The notes under the pieces were generated by a model. It was not told the origin of the DNA. It ran no database searches and saw nothing but the letters and a program-made list of their open reading frames with translations. Of a DNA stretch of 41,157 nucleotides, positions 7,440 through 14,369 are shown in pieces. The position numbers and the translations under genes are program-made. The DNA is taken from positions 1 to 41,157 of the forward strand of contig DDXB01000077.1 of assembly GCA_002347405.1 (NCBI GenBank), read 5' to 3'. The stretch's first letter is position 1. Each line of letters starts with the position of its first letter. This stretch comes from Rhodocyclaceae bacterium UBA2271. Lineage in GTDB: Bacteria > Pseudomonadota > Gammaproteobacteria > Burkholderiales > Rhodocyclaceae.

Positions 7440-9463
7440 TGCGTCGCCCGGTGGTGGGAACTGATCAGATCGCCCTGCTTGAAGTTTTTGGCGGCCGTCT
7501 GGTAATAGGCAATGGCTTCTTCGACCAGGCGCGGATCGGGCTCCGTCCGGCTGGACTCGAGTGTGTCAGGCGCGATGCGATAGGCTTCGACGCGGCGCTT
7601 GGGCATCAGCACGGTCAGCATGTCGTTCTTGTAGTAGCCGAGGGCCTGATAGTTGCTGATGAAGGCGCGGCTTGAGCGTTCCGGCACGGGTGCGAGCAGG
7701 GAGGTGCCAAAAAACTCCTCCTTGCCGGGGAGACCGAGCGCATGCAGCAGGGTCGGCGCAACATCGATCTGGCTGGCCATCGTCTGACTCGTGCCGGGGC
7801 GCAACAGGTCCGGCGCATAAAAAATCAGTGGAATGTGATATTTGGCGACCGGCAACTGGGTTTTGCCGGCGACCGATGCGCAGTGGTCGGCGGTAATGAC
7901 GAACAGGGTGTCCTTGAACCACGGCTTGCTGCGCGCCTCCTCGATGAAGCGGCCTATCGCATGGTCGCTGTACTTTACCGCGCCGTTCCTGCCGCCGGGC
8001 GAGGGGATGTCGATGCGCCCGTCCGGATAGGTGAATGGGCGATGGTTCGAGGTTGTCATGATATGGGCGAAGAACGGCTTGCCGTCGTTGCCGAGCTTGT
8101 CGAATTCGCGCGAAGCGTTGGCGAACAGGGATTCGTCGGCCACGCCCCAGATGTTTTCGAAGGCAATGGACTCGGCCGGAAAGTCGGTGCGATCAATCAC
8201 CCGGTAGTCGTTGGCGGCGAAATAGGCATTCATGTTGTCGAAATAACCATAGCCGCCATACACAAACAGGGGGGCGATGCCCTGTTGTTCGAAGTGCTCG
8301 CCCAGCGAGTTCAGGTGTTCGTTGTTTGGCCGGCGCACGACCGACTGCCCGGGCAGCGGCGGTACGCCGATCGACAAGGCCTCGAGGCCGCGTACGGTGC
8401 GCGTGCCCGTGGCGAAGATCCGCTCGAAACGAAATCCTTGCCCCGCCAGCCGGTCGAGATTGGGCGTCAGGCCGCGCGTGTCGCCATGCACGCCGAGATA
8501 CTCGGCCGACAGGCTTTCCACCGAGATCAGGATGACGTTTTTCGGTTTGCGGATGAACGGCGCCGGGAGGGTGGAATGCTGACCGGTGAGCGGGTTTTTT
8601 GCCGTAGCGGGAGGTGGGGCGCCATGGTTACCGTGGTTGCGCAATTCGGCGAGGATCGCGTCAGCGCGTTCTACGGGCAGGGTGCTGTAAAAGCGGGCGT
8701 AGTCGAGTTCATTGCGCCGCATCGCGGCAGCCAGGCTGAATAGCCCGTTGCCGGACAATTCGTCCGCGAAGACGTTGCCGGTTGCGCTCATCTGATCAAC
8801 GCTCGCCAGGCGCAGGCTGGCCAGCGGCAGAATCAGGACGAGTGCCGCACCGATGGCGCGCCACCGCCAGGTGCGCGGCCCGTCTTGCCAGACGAAGTAT
8901 TTTGTCGCGAGCCAGGTCAGCAGTGTCGCCAGCGCGGCGATGAGGGCCAGCAAGGCGCCGACCGGATACGATTCGCGGATGTTGCCGATCACTTCTTGTG
9001 TGTAGATCAGGTAATCGACGGCGATGAAATTGAAGCGGCTGCTGAACTCCCGCCAGAAGGTGATTTCCGCCAGGGCGCCAAACAACAGCAGCGCCAGGGA
9101 AAGCCAGAGCACGCCCCAGCGCAAAGCATTGACGGTGCGGCGACTGCGGAAGCGATTGGGCAGCGCCACGGCGATCAACAGGAACGGCGGCAGCAGGAAG
9201 CCGAGTGTCGCGATGTCGAACCACAGCCCTCGCTCCAGGGCGGACAAGCCGCTGTGCAGGTCGATGTCGCCGGTATCGAGGTGGGCCAGCAGGACCAGCC
9301 GCAAGCAGAACCAGATGGCAAGCGCCGCCGCTGCCAACAGGACCGGCAGACTGATTTCTCGGCGCCGCCGGGCGCTGGCGGATTTGGCTGTGCGTATCGC
9401 GGTTCCGCCTTCAAACAGGGCGACCGTGGTCGGACAGGTCTCTGCGGAGGCGTTTACCGACAT
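7436..9463 (-). CDS. LTA-synthase/MdoB-type membrane transferase (sulfatase fold)
   Basis: A 675-residue protein with five N-terminal transmembrane segments (about residues 37-220) and a large periplasmic sulfatase-fold domain, as in LtaS, MdoB/OpgB and EptA. Visible active-site elements are SVESLSAEYLG (metal-binding Glu), ATGTRTVRGLEAL (nucleophile Thr region) and TADHCA (metal Asp/His). Such enzymes move a phosphoglycerol or phosphoethanolamine head group from a phospholipid to a glycan or lipid A, leaving diacylglycerol. The acceptor cannot be read from sequence. The ATG at 9463, with AAGGCGG upstream, is preferred over 9502. It overlaps the methyltransferase by 10 nt and the PAP2 gene by 4 nt. 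The nearby dgkA fits recycling of the diacylglycerol product. Confidence 0.88.
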   Translation of the reverse strand: MSVNASAETCPTTVALFEGGTAIRTAKSASARRRREISLPVLLAAAALAIWFCLRLVLLAHLDTGDIDLHSGLSALERGLWFDIATLGFLLPPFLLIAVALPNRFRSRRTVNALRWGVLWLSLALLLFGALAEITFWREFSSRFNFIAVDYLIYTQEVIGNIRESYPVGALLALIAALATLLTWLATKYFVWQDGPRTWRWRAIGAALVLILPLASLRLASVDQMSATGNVFADELSGNGLFSLAAAMRRNELDYARFYSTLPVERADAILAELRNHGNHGAPPPATAKNPLTGQHSTLPAPFIRKPKNVILISVESLSAEYLGVHGDTRGLTPNLDRLAGQGFRFERIFATGTRTVRGLEALSIGVPPLPGQSVVRRPNNEHLNSLGEHFEQQGIAPLFVYGGYGYFDNMNAYFAANDYRVIDRTDFPAESIAFENIWGVADESLFANASREFDKLGNDGKPFFAHIMTTSNHRPFTYPDGRIDIPSPGGRNGAVKYSDHAIGRFIEEARSKPWFKDTLFVITADHCASVAGKTQLPVAKYHIPLIFYAPDLLRPGTSQTMASQIDVAPTLLHALGLPGKEEFFGTSLLAPVPERSSRAFISNYQALGYYKNDMLTVLMPKRRVEAYRIAPDTLESSRTEPDPRLVEEAIAYYQTAAKNFKQGDLISSHHRATQ

Positions 9464-10173
9464 GCCGTGTCCGCCGCCTTGCGCAGCACATAAACACGCC
9501 ACATGGCGTAACGGGGAATGAAGTCGGCGTGGCTGACGATGTCGAAACCGGCAGAGCGGAATTCCTGTTCGACCTGGTGCGCGGGCAAGACAAAGCGATT
9601 CTGTTCGCCGTGCCTTCCGCGTCGGTTGCGCCCGTTTTCAAGTTGCTGACGCCGCCACGCCTTGTAATTGCCGTCCACCCAGAGCGACAGGATGACCGTG
9701 TCCCGGGTCACGCGATGAAATTCGTTGAGGATGGTCGCGCGGTGTTCGGCGGCACCGATGTGGTGCAGGAGTCGCATGCAAAAAATGGAATCGACCGCGC
9801 CATCGGGGAGTCCGATCTCGAAAGCCGAGGTTTGCAGCGTGCGGATGCGTTCGAGGAGTGCCGCAGGCTGGTTTGTCCGCGCCGTCGCCAGCATGCTGGC
9901 GGAATTGTCGGCGGCAATGATAAGGCGATTCGGCTGTTCGGCGAGGACGGGCCAGAAGCGCCCGGCGCCACAGGGCAGGTCGAGCACCAGGGTCGGTTCG
10001 CCGGCGAGCGCCAGGGCCTTGCGGGCGAGCTGTACGTCGCGCCAGTGCGAAAGGCGGCGTGCCAGGCCGTCGCGATGCTTGTGCAGGTAGGCTTCAGCGT
10101 GCTGCCGGTCATACTTTTCGGCGAAGGGAAGTTGTATGGTTTGCGGGGAGGATTTCGACATGAGGGCACCCAT
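9454..10173 (-). CDS. Class I SAM-dependent methyltransferase
   Basis: A soluble protein of up to 239 residues with a class I fold: VLDLPCGAGRFWPVL (motif I), an acidic residue in AADNSASML, and VDSIFCMRLLHHIG, of the type seen in UbiE-like small-molecule methyltransferases. The substrate is unknown. It is first in a three-gene minus-strand operon with the MdoB-type transferase and the PAP2 phosphatase, which suggests an envelope lipid or lipid-linked acceptor. A second ATG at 10161 (MSKSS) is equally plausible; neither has a strong Shine-Dalgarno. A candidate promoter and a ColR-type box lie just upstream. Confidence 0.85.
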   Translation of the reverse strand: MGALMSKSSPQTIQLPFAEKYDRQHAEAYLHKHRDGLARRLSHWRDVQLARKALALAGEPTLVLDLPCGAGRFWPVLAEQPNRLIIAADNSASMLATARTNQPAALLERIRTLQTSAFEIGLPDGAVDSIFCMRLLHHIGAAEHRATILNEFHRVTRDTVILSLWVDGNYKAWRRQQLENGRNRRGRHGEQNRFVLPAHQVEQEFRSAGFDIVSHADFIPRYAMWRVYVLRKAADTACR

Positions 10174-10193
10174 TGAGAAGGAATGCCATGCAC

Positions 10194-10224
10194 TTTATGC
10201 ACCCCGACGTGATCACCCTGTCAA
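10194..10224 (-). promoter_or_regulatory. Candidate sigma-70 promoter of the methyltransferase operon
   Basis: On the minus strand a perfect -35 TTGACA (10219-10224) is followed, 19 nt later, by CATAAA (10194-10199). Transcription would begin about 10-15 nt before the methyltransferase ATG at 10173. The spacer is 1-2 nt longer than optimal, as is common at activator-dependent promoters, and a ColR-type box ends 6 nt upstream of the -35. Confidence 0.5.
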
Positions 10225-10230
10225 TCCAGC

Positions 10231-10246
10231 GTGAAAAAAACGTCAA
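10231..10246 (-). promoter_or_regulatory. Candidate ColR operator
   Basis: On the minus strand the 16-mer TTGACGTTTTTTTCAC fits every fixed position of the ColR consensus as I remember it from Pseudomonas putida, YYNASNNYTTTTTCAC. It overlaps the colS stop codon and lies 6 nt upstream of a TTGACA hexamer, in front of the methyltransferase/transferase/PAP2 operon. The consensus comes from memory and should be confirmed. Confidence 0.6.
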
Positions 10247-11517
10247 GAAGCGGAAAAATCCACCCGAAATTCGCAGCCACCACCCGCGTGCTCGTCGAGA
10301 CGGATCTGCCATCCTTGCTGCAGGCATATCCGTTGCACCAGCGACAGGCCAAGTCCGAGGCCGTCGCCGCGACTGCTGTCGCCCCTGACAAAGGGCTGGA
10401 AAACAGTTTCGCGCCGAGACAGGGGAATGCCGGCGCCGGAATCGCAAACGCTGAAACCGCCGGAACGCAGGACCAACTGGACGAATCCCCGGTCGGTGTA
10501 GTGCAGCGCATTGCGCAACAGGTTGGATACCACGGCGCGCAACTGTGGCGCCGGATAGCGGTCGGCGTCTTCCGCTTCCCGGGTCAATTTCAACTCAAGT
10601 CCGCGTGAGGCCGCCTCGTCGCGCCAGTGGGCCTGTTGTTCGCCGGCGACCTGGCCGAGGGTGACCTGATCCGTGCTGCCGCCTTTGTCCCGTGGCGCCC
10701 GCGCCAGTTGCAGAAATACCTCGACCAGCTCGCGCATTTCCTCGCAGGAGGCGCGCATGCGTACGATCCGGCCGTGCTGTTGCGGATCGGAAACACCCTG
10801 CGCCAGCAGGAGATCGCAGGTGCTGGCGATGACCATCAGGGGCGTGCGCAATTCGTGACTGACGTCACTGGCGAACAGCCGCTCGCGCTCCAGTGCCTGC
10901 CGCAACTTGCCCAGGGTTTCATCGAAGGCCACGGCCAGTTGCCCGACCTCGTCCCGGGCGTAATCCGCTGCCAGTAGCGGAGCCAGCGGCAACAGTTGTT
11001 CCCGGTGGCGTACCTGGCCGGCCAGGCGAATCACCGGCGCGATGACGCGCCGGGCCAGCAGGGTGCCGATCAGCCAGGCAATCAGGATGCTCAGGGTGAA
11101 CGCGGACAATACAATGAGCTGAAGAATATCTTCGCGGTATTCGAATTCATCTAGATTCTGTACCAGGACATAGCGTTTGCCGGCGACGTCGCGCACCAGG
11201 ACATGCAGCTCCTTCCCCTCCGGATGGACCTCATGGAATCCTGCCCCGAGTTTGCTCAGCCAGGCGGGAAGCGTCTCTGGCCGATCAACAGCGCCGACAA
11301 ATAATTCCATGTCCCTGTCGACCTGTAGTGGCTGGCCGGCATCGGTTGCGACGATGATGCTGTCGAGATCGCGCGTCAGCGCTGCCTCAGCGAAATAATC
11401 CTCGGCGTAACTGACGGCCTCGATCACCATCAGCGAGAACAGGCCGGCCACGACCACCGTCATCAGCACGTAGGCCGTGACGATGCGCCGGGCGAGATTT
11501 TGCTGTTTAGCCGCCAT
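10243..11517 (-). CDS. colS: ColS-type sensor histidine kinase
   Basis: An inner-membrane sensor kinase of 424 residues: TM1 (about 11-33), a periplasmic domain of about 100 residues, TM2 (about 132-155), a HAMP-like linker, the phosphoacceptor H221 in SDVSHELRTP, and an HATPase domain with N, G1 and G2 boxes to the end. The sensing domain holds two ExxE motifs, E100-E103 (EGKE) and E126-E129 (EYRE); ExxE is the proposed metal-sensing motif of Pseudomonas ColS, which responds to excess zinc and iron. The ATG at 11517 overlaps the colR stop by 11 nt (GCGGCTAA); the longer open frame upstream is antisense sequence. Targets of the pair are probably the adjacent lipid genes. Confidence 0.82.
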   Translation of the reverse strand: MAAKQQNLARRIVTAYVLMTVVVAGLFSLMVIEAVSYAEDYFAEAALTRDLDSIIVATDAGQPLQVDRDMELFVGAVDRPETLPAWLSKLGAGFHEVHPEGKELHVLVRDVAGKRYVLVQNLDEFEYREDILQLIVLSAFTLSILIAWLIGTLLARRVIAPVIRLAGQVRHREQLLPLAPLLAADYARDEVGQLAVAFDETLGKLRQALERERLFASDVSHELRTPLMVIASTCDLLLAQGVSDPQQHGRIVRMRASCEEMRELVEVFLQLARAPRDKGGSTDQVTLGQVAGEQQAHWRDEAASRGLELKLTREAEDADRYPAPQLRAVVSNLLRNALHYTDRGFVQLVLRSGGFSVCDSGAGIPLSRRETVFQPFVRGDSSRGDGLGLGLSLVQRICLQQGWQIRLDEHAGGGCEFRVDFSAS

Positions 11518-12190
11518 CCGGCAACTCCGCCAGGCGGTAGCCGACACCGTGAATGGTATGCAGCAGGGCTTGCGGGTAGGGTTTGTCAATCTGCTGGCGC
11601 AGGCCGTGAATGTGGCTGCGCAGGCTGTCGCTGTCCGGTGGGGTATCGCCCCACAGGGCTTCCTCAAGCGTTTCCCGTTGCACGATGGCGGGGCTTTTCT
11701 GCATCAGGATGGCGAGCAGCTTGAGTCCGATCGGGCCGATCTTGATGTTGCGTCCGCCCCGACCGACTTCGAGCGTATCCAGGTCGTAGCTCAGGTCGGC
11801 GACCTTGAGCAGCCTGCGGCCGCCCCCGCGGCTGCGCTTGAGCACCGCCGCGATACGCGCTGCCAGTTCCGGCAAGGCAAACGGCTTGGTGAGGTAGTCG
11901 TCCGCGCCGGCGCGAAAGCCGTGCAGGCGGTCATCCAGCGCATCGCGCGCAGTCAGCATGATGATCGGAGTTTCGCGCCGCTCGCTTTCGCGCAAGCGCT
12001 GGCAGAGCGTATAGCCATCCATCCCCGGCAGCATGATGTCGAGGACGATCAGATCGTAAGGATGGGTCGCCGCCAGATGCAGCCCGGTCAGGCCGTCCTG
12101 TGCGCAATCGACTTCGTAACCCTTGAGGGCGAGGTAGTCGGCCAGGTTGGCCAGAATGTCGCGGTTGTCTTCCACCACCAGCAGGCGCAT
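11507..12190 (-). CDS. colR: ColR-type OmpR-family response regulator
   Basis: A 227-residue regulator with a receiver domain (acidic pair E7/D8, phosphoacceptor D51 in LIVLDIMLPG, lysine in TKPF) and a C-terminal OmpR/PhoB winged helix (SHIHGLRQQIDKP, GVGYRL). The N-terminus, EDNRDILANLADYL, and LHLAATHPYDLIVLDIMLP are, as I remember it, very close to Pseudomonas ColR and unlike PmrA or QseB. It overlaps colS by 11 nt and follows dgkA after a 92-nt gap that contains a short repeat. A box fitting the ColR consensus occurs before the methyltransferase operon but not obviously before colR itself. Confidence 0.82.
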   Translation of the reverse strand: MRLLVVEDNRDILANLADYLALKGYEVDCAQDGLTGLHLAATHPYDLIVLDIMLPGMDGYTLCQRLRESERRETPIIMLTARDALDDRLHGFRAGADDYLTKPFALPELAARIAAVLKRSRGGGRRLLKVADLSYDLDTLEVGRGGRNIKIGPIGLKLLAILMQKSPAIVQRETLEEALWGDTPPDSDSLRSHIHGLRQQIDKPYPQALLHTIHGVGYRLAELPDGG

Positions 12191-12229
12191 GGGCTTTATA
12201 TGCTCCGGTCAAGTTCGATGTCAGTCAGA

Positions 12230-12256
12230 AGGTCGGCGCTGGCGGGATGAAATGCC
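12230..12256. repeat. Short dispersed repeat between dgkA and colR
   Basis: GGTCGGCGCTGGCGGGA followed by a diverged tail (TGAAATGCCCCG) that resembles the tail of the copy at 6634. It lies in the only non-coding gap between dgkA and colR. Confidence 0.65.
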
Positions 12257-12282
12257 CCGAAGTGGGTACGGCGCCGGAAAAA

Positions 12283-12678
12283 TCAGCCAAAGAGTACCAG
12301 CAGCCAGACCGCCGGGATATTGACCAATGCCACAAAGACTGCCGCGCTGCCGATGTCCTTGGCGCGCTTGGCCAGCAGGTGGTGTTCGAGCGAGACGCGG
12401 TCGACCACGGCCTCGATGGCCGAGTTGAGCAGTTCGACCATCAGCAGCAGCAGCACGCTGCCAATCATCAATGCCTTGCCGATGCCGCTGGCGGGCAGGT
12501 TCAGCGCGAGCGGAACCAGGACCAGCGCAAGCCAGACCTCCTGGCGAAAGGCATCTTCATGGCGATAGGCCGCAGTGAGACCGGCGAATGAATAGCGTAA
12601 GGCGTTGACCAGGCGGGTCAGGCCGGTTTTGCCCTTGAAGGGACTTGCGCTGTCGTTGCTGTCCTGATTTATCTGCAT
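12283..12678 (-). CDS. dgkA: Diacylglycerol kinase
   Basis: A small inner-membrane kinase (131 residues) with three transmembrane segments that phosphorylates diacylglycerol to phosphatidic acid. The signature ELLNSAIEAVVDRVS is intact, including the Glu, Asn and Asp needed for catalysis. The ATG at 12678 gives the normal family length; upstream in-frame codons would add an unrelated N-terminus. It precedes colR on the same strand. In Gram-negative bacteria DgkA recycles diacylglycerol made by MdoB/EptA-type transferases, and such a transferase gene lies 3 kb downstream. Confidence 0.93.
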   Translation of the reverse strand: MQINQDSNDSASPFKGKTGLTRLVNALRYSFAGLTAAYRHEDAFRQEVWLALVLVPLALNLPASGIGKALMIGSVLLLLMVELLNSAIEAVVDRVSLEHHLLAKRAKDIGSAAVFVALVNIPAVWLLVLFG

Positions 12679-12767
12679 GGACGAAAGATAGCAGTTCTGC
12701 TCGAAATGGCGAGTACCGGCAAGGTGGACGGGAGGGGAGGAAATACCCACGCCCCGTTCGACCAGAC

Positions 12768-13538
12768 TCATGGTTTCACCCATTTGATCTCTTTCGCTGT
12801 CATTGGACCAATCAGTGTCTGTGACAGGCTACGGGGTGTCTCGGCCTGTGCTGCCGTGAGCGGGATGCGTCCGCCCATGATTTCGGCGTATTCCTGCGGG
12901 TAGCGCGGATTTTGTTCCGGGTCGGCGTAGCCGTCCGGAAAACGCGGCAGGTTGGTGGCCGGATCGTATTTGTCGGTGGCGCCCAGCGTATGCAGCAGTT
13001 CGTGGGCGATGATCGTGTGGTTCGATCCGGCCATGGCCGGGCTGGCGAATGCGTTGATCACGCCGACCAGGCCGCGTTCCAGGCCGACCGAATGTGCGAT
13101 GCGCGGATTGACTTCCGGGTCGTGATACAGCACGAACAGGCGCACGGCGGGCTGCGGGCCGTCGATGCGGTCATTGCGCCATGCCCACCAGCGCATCTGC
13201 AGGCTCCAGGATATCGACTGGAACAGGTTGGCGTCGCGCGGGGCCGCGGGCGGCCTGGCGGCGATGGGTGGCGCCACCGCAATCGAAACCGGGCGCCACA
13301 CGGTCACACCAAAGCGCCGGGCCTCCTCCTCGAAAAATGAGTCGATGGCCCGAAACGAATCCGCATTCAGCGCACCGACGTAGCTTTGCGTATTGGCGGA
13401 AGCGTCGCCGGCGATCGGATAAATTCCGACATACAGCGTGCTTTGCCAGGCCGTGGCACGGGAGCGGGCGAGCCAGGTTTCTTGGGCGACGGTCGCCAGA
13501 ACCAGCAGCAGGATGACGATGCGAATTGCCTTGGCCAT
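12768..13538 (-). CDS. Conserved protein with a HELLH zincin motif
   Basis: A 256-residue protein that I do not recognise by name. It has an N-terminal hydrophobic segment (AIRIVILLLVLATVA), so it is membrane-anchored or secreted. Around residues 180-200 it has AHELLHTLGATDKYDP, matching the HExxH zinc-binding signature of metallopeptidases with an Asp and a Tyr downstream that might complete a site. The rest (WWAWRNDRIDG, LFVLYHDPEVNP) is not assigned. ATG 13538 is taken over GTG 13550. It is the most upstream gene of the minus-strand envelope block and lies 89 nt before dgkA, so co-transcription is possible. Peptidase activity is inferred only from the motif. Confidence 0.7.
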   Translation of the reverse strand: MAKAIRIVILLLVLATVAQETWLARSRATAWQSTLYVGIYPIAGDASANTQSYVGALNADSFRAIDSFFEEEARRFGVTVWRPVSIAVAPPIAARPPAAPRDANLFQSISWSLQMRWWAWRNDRIDGPQPAVRLFVLYHDPEVNPRIAHSVGLERGLVGVINAFASPAMAGSNHTIIAHELLHTLGATDKYDPATNLPRFPDGYADPEQNPRYPQEYAEIMGGRIPLTAAQAETPRSLSQTLIGPMTAKEIKWVKP

Positions 13539-13663
13539 TGGAGAAATCACAAAAAGCGATTAAGGTGCTTGCAGAAGACGCACTGCAGTGTGTCGTTTTT
13601 TCGAGGCGCCCAAAATGATTCCGTGTCCGGCCCTCAACTCTTCGTGGAGGTTAAACTACCCTT

Positions 13664-14362
13664 ATGAAAACACATGCTTTTTATCGTGCCATGCTCGGCC
13701 TGCTGGCTGGCCTGTGGTTTGTTACTGGCGTCCAGGCGCTTTCGCTCGCGGATCTTTCGAGTCAGGATGCCGGTGCCGGCTTGAAGGAGGCGCTGACGCA
13801 AGGTGCCGGCAAGGCAGTTTCGCTGCTGGGCCGTACCGATGGCTTTCTCGGCAACCCGAAGGTCAAGATTCCCCTGCCCGACAGCATCCAGCAGGTCGAG
13901 GGTGTGTTGCGGATGTTCGGCATGGGCAAGCAGGCCGATGATCTGATAACGTCAATGAACCGCGCCGCCGAGGCAGCCGTGCCGCAAGCCAGGGCCATGC
14001 TGGTGAATGCGGTGAAACAGATGAGCGTCGAGGATGCCAAGGCCATTCTGTCGGGTGGCAACGATGCGGGAACGCAGTATTTTCGCAGCAAGACGGCGGA
14101 ACCACTGACCCGGCAGTTCCTGCCGATCGTCAAGCAGGCGATGGCCAAGGTCAAGCTGGCGGAGAAATATGAAAAATTCGCCAGCAAGGGCGCCAAGTAC
14201 GGACTGGTCAAGGAGGAAGACACCCATCTGGAAAACTACGTCACCGCAAAAGCGCTGGATGGCCTGTATCTGATGATTGCCGAAGAGGAAAAGGCGATTC
14301 GCACCAACCCGCTGGGTGCCGCCGGAAATCTGGCGAAAAAGGTGTTTGGCGCGCTGCAGTAA
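13664..14362 (+). CDS. DUF4197 periplasmic protein
   Basis: A 232-residue secreted protein: a signal peptide (hydrophobic to GLWFVTGVQA, residue about 25) followed by a mostly helical DUF4197 domain beginning LSLADLSSQDAGAGLKEAL and containing LPDSIQQVEGVLRMFGMGKQADDL and EDAKAILSGGNDAGTQYFRSKT. No biochemical function is known for the family. The gene is divergent from the zincin-like gene, and its stop is only 7 nt before the GTG of rep, so both may share a transcript. A GGAGG lies 13 nt before the ATG, rather far for efficient initiation. Confidence 0.85.
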   Translation: MKTHAFYRAMLGLLAGLWFVTGVQALSLADLSSQDAGAGLKEALTQGAGKAVSLLGRTDGFLGNPKVKIPLPDSIQQVEGVLRMFGMGKQADDLITSMNRAAEAAVPQARAMLVNAVKQMSVEDAKAILSGGNDAGTQYFRSKTAEPLTRQFLPIVKQAMAKVKLAEKYEKFASKGAKYGLVKEEDTHLENYVTAKALDGLYLMIAEEEKAIRTNPLGAAGNLAKKVFGALQ

Positions 14363-14369
14363 TTCCATA

